From the NCBI GenBank assembly GCA_002400085.1, contig DHEX01000038.1:11637-16770 (forward strand): a DNA stretch of 5,134 nt, in the 5' to 3' direction. This stretch comes from Clostridiaceae bacterium UBA4839. GTDB lineage: Bacteria > Bacillota > Clostridia > Clostridiales > Caloramatoraceae. Below, piece after piece: positions 1-5,134 of the stretch. The notes under the pieces are model-generated. The model had not been told where the DNA came from. It ran no database searches and was given only the letters and a program-made list of their open reading frames with translations. Each line of letters starts with the position of its first letter. Positions within the stretch are counted from its first letter, which is position 1. The position numbers and the translations under genes are program-made.

Positions 1-1419
1 AAATTAATATTCAATTCAGCTATGCTTGTTATTGCTGCTTATTCAGCATCTTCTGTATTGCAGCTTATTTCAACGAGCAGATTTCAATATAATTTAGCAA
101 TTAGTATTGATTCTATAATTTTTGTTTTTACTTTTTTATTTATGAATTTGCTTATCTTTATAACTGATTTCCGAATTAGAGAAGGCAAATGGACGCTGCT
201 TAGTAATGATGATATTAATTTGCTTGGATTAAACTTTTTTTTATCATCCATCCTTAGCATTATACAATGTATGGCATATAAATCTTCTGGTATTTTAGGT
301 CTAGTATTGGTTTTTGTAAGTCTTATTGTTATTCAGCTGTGCCTTGCACTTTATAAAAAACTTAAGGATAGGAATTCTTCTATAAATGGACTTTTAAATA
401 TTACCCGGGAACTTGTTAAGTATGGTGATTTTGTTGATAAGAGCCAGCACTTTGTTATTAATTTAAAAGAAATAGTGCCCTATACTATTTGTGCTATATA
501 TACATTTGAAGAAAAATGTTCTTTAGAGGAGACCTTTGAATATGTTTATCCCATAGCCTATTCTGCTCCGCCTTCTATTGACATTGGAGAACTATCATTT
601 AAAATTTCTAACAGATCAATAACTTATAATACTGTACTTGAAGGGAAAACTTATATGAGTAAGGATATTAAAAAGGATAAGAAAGTAAAGATATCCGGTA
701 AGCTTGAAAAATGCGTAAATGCAGGTATTTTTGCTCCAGTTCTTATTGATGATGAAGTTGCAGGTTTAATTATGATTGGCGGGGGTTCAGATTTATTAAA
801 ATTTATGGACAAGGGTATGGAAGATGTAATAAATATTCTTTCCAATCAATTTGCTCTTGCTATTGAAAATGACATGATATATAGAAAAATTAAAAACGAG
901 GCTGAAGTGGATGATCTCACAGGTTTATATAATAGAGGGGTTCTCAAAAGTGAGACACAAGAATATATTAAAACTGGTATTCCTTTTTCATTAGTAATGA
1001 TTGATATTGATGATTTTAAACAAATTAATGATAGATTTGGTCATTTAATTGGGGATGAGGTTTTAAGGAACATTTCAAAAATAATAAAAATGTCCATAAG
1101 GAAAACAGACACTGCATTTAGGTATGGCGGTGAGGAAATAATTATTTTATTTAAAAATTTAAAAAAGGATGATGCTTTTGTAATATCTGAAAGGATAAGA
1201 AAAAGCATTGAAAATTCATGTATAGTTGCAAGCGGGGCATATGTAAGGGTTACTATTAGCGGAGGGGTATCCTCCTATCCCGATGATGGAAATACCATAA
1301 GTGAACTTATTGGGCGTGCAGATGATGTACTTTATAAAAACTGTAAGCGAATGGGGAAAAATAAAATTAGCAAATACAGCGCAGAAGAGTTTTCAGGTAA
1401 TGTAATTAAATTAAATTAA
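1..1419 (+). CDS. Membrane-bound GAF-GGDEF diguanylate cyclase, 5' end missing
   Basis: Probable diguanylate cyclase, making c-di-GMP from two GTP at the inner face of the membrane. The frame is open from base 1 with no stop, so the gene most likely starts upstream; the first visible ATG is at base 22 (residue 1 here). Residues 1-111 hold about four hydrophobic segments (about 1-19, 28-50, 67-86, 90-111). A GAF-like sensor domain follows (about 120-283), then a short signalling helix, then GGDEF (about 292-452). Visible GGDEF features are DDLTGLYNR at the domain start, the metal-binding D328, substrate-binding N336 and D345, and the active-site loop GGEEI (369-373). RKTD (360-363) lies five residues before the loop, which is the spacing of the product-inhibition I-site. 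The catalytic residues look intact, so activity is likely (inference). The GAF ligand and the membrane-domain signal are unknown. A hairpin terminator follows directly. Confidence 0.9.
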   Translation, partial: KLIFNSAMLVIAAYSASSVLQLISTSRFQYNLAISIDSIIFVFTFLFMNLLIFITDFRIREGKWTLLSNDDINLLGLNFFLSSILSIIQCMAYKSSGILGLVLVFVSLIVIQLCLALYKKLKDRNSSINGLLNITRELVKYGDFVDKSQHFVINLKEIVPYTICAIYTFEEKCSLEETFEYVYPIAYSAPPSIDIGELSFKISNRSITYNTVLEGKTYMSKDIKKDKKVKISGKLEKCVNAGIFAPVLIDDEVAGLIMIGGGSDLLKFMDKGMEDVINILSNQFALAIENDMIYRKIKNEAEVDDLTGLYNRGVLKSETQEYIKTGIPFSLVMIDIDDFKQINDRFGHLIGDEVLRNISKIIKMSIRKTDTAFRYGGEEIIILFKNLKKDDAFVISERIRKSIENSCIVASGAYVRVTISGGVSSYPDDGNTISELIGRADDVLYKNCKRMGKNKISKYSAEEFSGNVIKLN

Positions 1420-1422
1420 TAT

Positions 1423-1465
1423 AAGATGCCATGCACCGCATGGCATCTTGTATTTTACGTTTTTA
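1423..1465 (+). terminator. Rho-independent terminator of the diguanylate cyclase gene
   Basis: A perfect 12-bp stem (1423-1434 with 1438-1449) closes on a 3-nt loop (ACC) and starts four bases after the cyclase stop codon. It is followed by a T-rich stretch, interrupted by a few other bases, ending in TTTTT at 1460-1464. This is the classic intrinsic terminator form, and it separates the cyclase gene from the downstream operon. Confidence 0.85.
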
Positions 1466-1490
1466 GGTGCCTATTTACGCACCTATTTAC
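1464..1490. repeat. Inverted repeat overlapping an imperfect tandem 12-mer, upstream of a promoter
   Basis: A 7-bp inverted repeat, TAGGTGC (1464-1470) and GCACCTA (1479-1485), is separated by 8 nt. The same stretch reads as two head-to-tail 12-mers, GTGCCTATTTAC (1467-1478) and GCACCTATTTAC (1479-1490), which differ at two positions. The second unit supplies most of the -35 element of the downstream promoter. It may be an operator for a DNA-binding protein, or a second weak hairpin behind the terminator; the sequence alone does not decide. No regulator gene is adjacent. Confidence 0.5.
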
Positions 1491-1513
1491 AATTAATGAA
1501 CATGCTATATAAT
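1486..1513 (+). promoter_or_regulatory. Sigma-A-type promoter for the PAP2 / radical SAM operon
   Basis: TTTACA (1486-1491) serves as the -35 element and a perfect TATAAT (1508-1513) as the -10 element, with a 16-nt spacer. It lies just after the terminator of the preceding gene and is the only good promoter seen before the PAP2 gene. Transcription would start around 1520, giving a leader of about 80 nt to the ATG at 1602. This makes the in-frame TTG at 1518 an unlikely start. Confidence 0.7.
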
Positions 1514-1580
1514 ATTATTGTATCGTGAATTATTTTGTTTTGATTATGCAATGATGATTATGTATGTTTATAAAAGGGAT

Positions 1581-1598
1581 GAGGGTGGTTTTTTGGAG
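1581..1598 (+). promoter_or_regulatory. Ribosome binding region that decides the PAP2 start
   Basis: Two G-rich stretches compete. GGAG (1595-1598) lies three bases before ATG 1602, which is tight. GAGGG (1581-1585) lies seven bases before the in-frame TTG at 1593. The in-frame ATGs at 1551, 1554 and 1560 have no Shine-Dalgarno-like sequence before them. Initiation at 1593 or 1602 is therefore most likely; the two proteins differ by only three residues. Confidence 0.45.
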
Positions 1599-1601
1599 GA
1601 G

Positions 1602-2273
1602 ATGAAGTCTTATATTTCTAAAGATTATAAAAATGTAATTAAGAGGCTGATTTGCACGGTATCAATTGCAATGTGTTCTTTATTATATGCAGGCCTTAAT
1701 GCAAATAGAGGTGTAGTTCATGATGTGTCAACAAGAGTTGATGCAGCTATACCATTTAATAAGTTTTTTATCATACCGTATATTATATGGTATGGCTATG
1801 TAGGTTTTTATTTGTTTTATTTTGCGGTTTATGATGGGGAAAAGTTTTTTAATCTGCTCTGGGGAATAGTGAGCGGAATGCTTTTCTGCTGTGTTATATT
1901 TTATTTTTATCCAACAGGAGTTAAAAGACCAGAGCTTCAAGGAAATGATATATTTACCAAACTTGTTAGGCTTATATACAGCAATGATAATCCTTATAAC
2001 TGCTGCCCAAGCATTCATGTGCTTGATTCTGTTTTAATTGCTGCATATGTTAATAGGGATAGCCATCCTGCATTAAAGACAAAAATTATTTCAACAATAA
2101 TAAGCATATTAATAATTTTATCCACTATGTTTGTAAAGCAGCATTATTTTATTGATGCAGTTGCAGGGGCTGCACTTGCATATTTTATTTATGCTGCATT
2201 TAACTATGATGAGATTATTGCTAAGGTCACAGAAAAGCGAGTGCCATATTTAGAAGCAGAGGAGAAAAGATAA
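1602..2273 (+). CDS. PAP2-family membrane phosphatase (AUR1-like branch)
   Basis: Probable integral membrane phosphatase or phosphotransferase acting on a lipid phosphate or diphosphate at the membrane surface; the substrate is not known. From ATG 1602 the protein has 223 residues and about six hydrophobic segments. PAP2 motifs are present: a short KRP (108-110) in place of the full first motif, PSIH (136-139) as the second, and QH-Y-F-I-D (180-185) as the third, with H181 as the expected catalytic nucleophile and D185 its partner. The Arg usual in the third motif (SR before the His) is Thr here. The layout, with CCPSIHV and KQHYFID, resembles the inositolphosphotransferase/AUR1-like PAP2 branch found in many clostridia (family knowledge). 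The frame is open back to TTG 1518, but that start would overlap the likely transcription start. The radical SAM gene follows after 12 nt. Undecaprenyl-diphosphate or phosphatidic acid phosphatase activity are both possible. Confidence 0.85.
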   Translation: MKSYISKDYKNVIKRLICTVSIAMCSLLYAGLNANRGVVHDVSTRVDAAIPFNKFFIIPYIIWYGYVGFYLFYFAVYDGEKFFNLLWGIVSGMLFCCVIFYFYPTGVKRPELQGNDIFTKLVRLIYSNDNPYNCCPSIHVLDSVLIAAYVNRDSHPALKTKIISTIISILIILSTMFVKQHYFIDAVAGAALAYFIYAAFNYDEIIAKVTEKRVPYLEAEEKR

Positions 2274-2285
2274 TGAGGTTGTTAT

Positions 2286-3170
2286 ATGAATGGATGTAAA
2301 TTATGCCCCAGAGAATGTAATGTAGACAGAGCTAAACTTAAAGGTTACTGTGGTGCAGGGAATAAAGTTATTTTGTCAAAAGCTTATTTGCATAAATGGG
2401 AGGAACCATGTATATCAGGGGATAGAGGTTCTGGAACAGTATTTTTTTCTGGGTGCAACTTAAAATGTGTATTTTGTCAAAATTATAAGATAAGCCATGA
2501 ATGTTTTGGAAAAGAAATTACAAATGACAGGCTTTCAGATATTTTCATGGAGCTTCAGTTAAGAGGGGCGCATAATATAAATTTAGTTACCCCAACTCAT
2601 TTTATTCCTCAAATAAAAGAAGCCTTAGATACTGCTAAGTCTAAAGGGCTTAATATTCCTATAGTTTATAATTCAAGTGGATATGAGCTTGTAGAGACTA
2701 TAAAAAGTCTTGAAGGCTATATAGATATATATCTTCCGGATATTAAATATTACGATGATAAATACAGCATAAAATATTCTAATGCACCTGATTATTTTAA
2801 ATATGCATCCTCTGCAGTTTTAGAAATGGTAAGACAAGTGGGAGTTCCAGAATTTGATGAGAACGGAATGCTTAAAAGTGGATTGATGATAAGGCATTTA
2901 ATGCTTCCTGGACTGCTTTTTGATTCAAAGAAAATTGTGGACTTTGTTGCGGAAAACCTTCCTAAGGAGGTTTATTTAAATATAATGTGCCAATATGTAC
3001 CTTTGAATGATCTTTCAAAATATCCTGAAATAAATAGAAGGGTTAATAAGAAGTGCTATGATGCACTTATCAATTATGCTTTAGACAGGGGTATTGAAAA
3101 CGGTTATTTTCAGGAATTTGAAAGTGCAGATACAGAGTTCATACCAGATTTTAATTTAGAAGGGATATAA
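2286..3170 (+). CDS. PflX-like radical SAM protein (COG1313 type)
   Basis: A 294-residue cytosolic radical SAM protein related to pyruvate formate-lyase activating enzymes, of the PflX-like kind whose substrate is not established. The radical SAM cluster motif is C57-x3-C61-x2-C64 (FSGCNLKCVFCQNY), binding a 4Fe-4S cluster that cleaves S-adenosylmethionine. An N-terminal cysteine set (C4, C7, C11, C22) precedes it, typical of this family and possibly holding a second metal centre. Other family marks are EEPCISG (39-45), NLVTPTHFIPQI (98-109) and a C-terminal EFIPDF (284-289). Length and ends match full-length family members. The start is supported by GAGGT (2275-2279), six bases before the ATG. 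It probably shares the promoter at 1486 with the PAP2 gene. No glycyl-radical enzyme is present nearby, so a role as an activase cannot be assumed. Confidence 0.9.
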   Translation: MNGCKLCPRECNVDRAKLKGYCGAGNKVILSKAYLHKWEEPCISGDRGSGTVFFSGCNLKCVFCQNYKISHECFGKEITNDRLSDIFMELQLRGAHNINLVTPTHFIPQIKEALDTAKSKGLNIPIVYNSSGYELVETIKSLEGYIDIYLPDIKYYDDKYSIKYSNAPDYFKYASSAVLEMVRQVGVPEFDENGMLKSGLMIRHLMLPGLLFDSKKIVDFVAENLPKEVYLNIMCQYVPLNDLSKYPEINRRVNKKCYDALINYALDRGIENGYFQEFESADTEFIPDFNLEGI

Positions 3171-3198
3171 GGGCTGCTTCATTTGAGGCAGCCCTTAT
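3167..3198. terminator. Bidirectional terminator between convergent genes
   Basis: Stem 3167-3180 pairs with 3185-3198 (14 pairs with one G-T wobble) around a 4-nt loop, ATTT. The GC-rich core is GGGCTGC / GCAGCCC. A/T-rich sequence flanks it on both sides, so it can end transcripts from the radical SAM gene (plus) and the SpoIID-like gene (minus). The stop codons of both genes lie inside the base of the stem (3168-3170 and complement of 3195-3197). Confidence 0.85.
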
Positions 3199-5102
3199 TT
3201 AAACAAGTCAGTGTAGCTTTTTATTTCAATACCTTTATAGTAGGTTTTAAGTATTTCATCATAATTTTTACCCTGTCTTGATAGGCCTATAGCACCATAT
3301 TGGCTCATGCCGACTCCATGACCAAAACCTCCACCATATATGTTCATATTTTTAATCCCCTTTGATGACATTTCTTTTTCTATAACAAAGAATCCTGAAG
3401 GAAGGGCTCTTGGGCATTTAAACTTACTGCCATAAATAGGTATAAGCTCAAAGGATGAGTCTGAAGGGGTTATCAAATTCCTTATAATATTTTCTCCAAT
3501 TACCTTATAATTTTTATCACCAAATTTAATAACTGCCTCCATTACATTTCCTGCTTTTCCCCTCTTTGTAATGGTAAAATCCGTCACATCATCAAGGTCG
3601 GCTTCCTTTGTATTCCCGCTTTTCTTCCTTATAACAGCAGGTTTGTAAAAGTTTAAAAAGAAATTATACTTAAAGTTTTTAGGATGTTTTACATATAAGC
3701 TGTATATATTATTCTTTACTATACTATTAAAGTCCTTACCGCTTATATTAACGATTTTCCATCTATAAAACTGTGAAAATGAATCATAGGATTTTATAGT
3801 CCAATCCTTTAAAAACTGAGAAGCTTTTTCATTATCTGAAAGGCTTGAAATATTACTTTCTGTATAATCATTAAAGGTCAGGTAAGGCTCTTTATTTTTC
3901 AATAATTCACTTTTATTATTAAACCATACTTCGTTAAATGGAGCGCCTACTCCACAGGATGTAGAATAATATTTTGCATCAATTATATTATTGTTATAAG
4001 TCATAATAAGGCCCTTTGTATCCGCTATTGCTTTATCTGATAAGGAATTTGAAGGCTGCCCGTTATAAACCTGGCTTAAGGTTGAGTCATCCACATGAAA
4101 TCCTTGCTGCCTAAATCGCCCGGAAAGCATATCAGATATAGCATAGGTTCTTGCAGCTATTGCTTGAACTTTATAGGCTTCAACTCCGCCGGAGGAAGGC
4201 ATTTCAGAGGGCACAACATATCTTAAATAATCTTCTATATCTACTTCGTTTATTAATTTCATACTGTCATCATTTATAGAAATTTCCATTACTCCATAAT
4301 AAGAAGGGGTAAAGGATGTGGATCTTGCTAATGATGGGCAGCTTATTGGGCTTGATGGATCTGCAGATGCTACATAAACTCTTGCTGAAGTTTTATCCAA
4401 AAGGGTTTCTACGTTATCTTTATCTATAGAATAAAGCTCAATAGAGCCATCCTTATAAACAGTTTTTAGTTCTAGACCCCTTTTTAAGTTAATGGTCTTA
4501 TCTAATATATTGATATTAATACCTTTCTTTGACGTAAAGTTTAAAACTAAATGTTTTAATGAAGAAAAATCTGAAGTAGATATGCCAACTCGTAGCTTTT
4601 CTATATCGGGATTTTCAGTTATTATTGCACCTATTTTTTCATTATGATTTTTGATAAATTTACACTTAGTAGATCCAGGCAAAAGGTTTTTGGTGCCAGT
4701 TTTATCAAGCTTATTATTATAGTAATTGATTTCACTGTTGAGAAGGAAAGTTCCTTCTTTTAGTTCAACTTTTTTATTATCAAAAGATATTAGTGTTCCT
4801 TTTATTTCAGTGCATGGATAGATATTTTTTACCATGATTCCCTTTTTAATAACATCATAAGCTATTGCATCAGGTATATTATTTTTATTTACTTTAATAT
4901 TATAAGTTTTATTATCATATTTAAGTTTTAAGAAAGTTCCTCTTGAACTGCTCTTTTTTTCTAAAAGCATACCACAGTTTATATAAGCAGGTTTCAAAAA
5001 TATAAAGTAAAATCCTATGGCTAAGGCAATGATGAGAAGGGCTATGATACTAATCCTCTTTTTTTTAATATGCTTTTTTTTCTTAACCAAATGCAACACC
5101 AC
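3195..5102 (-). CDS. Membrane-anchored SpoIID/LytB-domain protein, probable peptidoglycan lytic enzyme
   Basis: A 635-residue protein with a Lys-rich N-terminus and one hydrophobic segment (about 17-36), most likely a signal anchor placing the rest outside the membrane. Residues about 45-165 are an extracellular region I cannot assign. From about 168 (LRVGIST) the SpoIID/LytB fold begins. Key marks are VVPSEMP (296-302), where E300 matches the catalytic Glu of SpoIID, an AARTYA stretch (317-322), DSTLSQVYNG (339-348), STSCG (380-384) and the C-terminal GGGFGHGVGMSQYGA (590-604). SpoIID proteins are lytic transglycosylases that cut glycan strands in sporulation; LytB relatives act in vegetative wall turnover. 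The Cys/His zinc ligands of SpoIID are absent, so this is probably not SpoIID itself. The start is uncertain: an in-frame stop lies just upstream and no ATG occurs before residue 45, so GTG (5102 or 5099) or TTG (5096 or 5090) must be used. The gene is convergent with its neighbour and shares its terminator. Confidence 0.88.
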   Translation of the reverse strand: MVLHLVKKKKHIKKKRISIIALLIIALAIGFYFIFLKPAYINCGMLLEKKSSSRGTFLKLKYDNKTYNIKVNKNNIPDAIAYDVIKKGIMVKNIYPCTEIKGTLISFDNKKVELKEGTFLLNSEINYYNNKLDKTGTKNLLPGSTKCKFIKNHNEKIGAIITENPDIEKLRVGISTSDFSSLKHLVLNFTSKKGININILDKTINLKRGLELKTVYKDGSIELYSIDKDNVETLLDKTSARVYVASADPSSPISCPSLARSTSFTPSYYGVMEISINDDSMKLINEVDIEDYLRYVVPSEMPSSGGVEAYKVQAIAARTYAISDMLSGRFRQQGFHVDDSTLSQVYNGQPSNSLSDKAIADTKGLIMTYNNNIIDAKYYSTSCGVGAPFNEVWFNNKSELLKNKEPYLTFNDYTESNISSLSDNEKASQFLKDWTIKSYDSFSQFYRWKIVNISGKDFNSIVKNNIYSLYVKHPKNFKYNFFLNFYKPAVIRKKSGNTKEADLDDVTDFTITKRGKAGNVMEAVIKFGDKNYKVIGENIIRNLITPSDSSFELIPIYGSKFKCPRALPSGFFVIEKEMSSKGIKNMNIYGGGFGHGVGMSQYGAIGLSRQGKNYDEILKTYYKGIEIKSYTDLFK

Positions 5103-5134
5103 ACTTTTCTTTTGTTAATTGGGAAAATTTTATC

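Noticed and set aside
651..845. Minus-strand open frame of 64 codons inside the cyclase gene
   Set aside because: It lies wholly opposite a well-supported GAF-domain coding region, has no ribosome binding site or recognisable domain, and looks like a shadow of the real frame.
1518..1601. N-terminal extension of the PAP2 protein to the TTG at 1518
   Set aside because: The TTG sits five bases after the -10 element, so it would fall at or before the transcription start, and it has no Shine-Dalgarno sequence.
1420..1601. Riboswitch or small RNA in the 180-base gap before the PAP2 gene
   Set aside because: The gap is filled by a terminator, a repeat and a promoter; the remaining leader of about 80 nt shows no aptamer-like pairing or second terminator that I can recognise.
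1728..2018. Minus-strand open frame of 96 codons inside the PAP2 gene
   Set aside because: It overlaps the conserved PAP2 membrane segments on the other strand and shows no family motif; a shadow frame.
3195..5102. Calling the minus-strand gene spoIID
   Set aside because: The zinc-ligand motif is missing, the protein is about twice the length of SpoIID, and the sporulation gene neighbourhood is absent, so the gene symbol is not justified.
5127..5132. Possible -10 box (TAAAAT on the minus strand) for the SpoIID-like gene
   Set aside because: Only one half of a promoter would be in the window, the -35 region is outside it, and such a hexamer is common in AT-rich DNA.

Overview
This is a low-GC, strongly AT-rich window from a bacterium of the Clostridium type. 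The grounds are the AT-biased codon use, Shine-Dalgarno sequences of the GGAG/GAGG kind, a typical sigma-A promoter, and the gene families (a GAF-GGDEF signalling protein, a PAP2 phosphatase, a PflX-like radical SAM protein and a SpoIID/LytB-domain cell-wall protein). The species cannot be fixed from sequence reading alone. The window looks like ordinary chromosome: no insertion sequence, phage gene, CRISPR array, tRNA or rRNA was seen.

Layout. (1) Bases 1-1419, plus strand: the 3' part of a membrane-bound GAF-GGDEF diguanylate cyclase whose beginning lies outside the window. It ends at a 12-bp perfect hairpin terminator (1423-1465). (2) Bases 1464-1513: a small intergenic control region with an inverted repeat, an imperfect tandem 12-mer and a sigma-A-like promoter (TTTACA, 16-nt spacer, TATAAT). 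(3) Bases 1602-2273 and 2286-3170, plus strand: a PAP2-family membrane phosphatase followed after 12 nt by a PflX-like radical SAM protein, most likely one two-gene operon. (4) Bases 3167-3198: a bidirectional terminator shared with the convergent gene, with both stop codons inside the stem. (5) Bases 3195-5102, minus strand: a membrane-anchored SpoIID/LytB-domain protein, probably a peptidoglycan lytic enzyme, with a non-ATG start near the right edge.

Working together. The four genes form three transcription units and do not look like one pathway. Three of the products are membrane proteins acting in signalling (c-di-GMP), lipid phosphate chemistry, or wall turnover. The radical SAM protein is cytosolic with unknown substrate. 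The pairing of a PAP2 phosphatase with a PflX-like radical SAM protein rests only on spacing and a shared promoter and terminator. I see no clear new multi-gene system. The points most worth a second look are the dyad and tandem repeat at the PAP2 promoter, the stop-codon-embedding terminator, and the loss of the SpoIID zinc-ligand motif in the wall protein.
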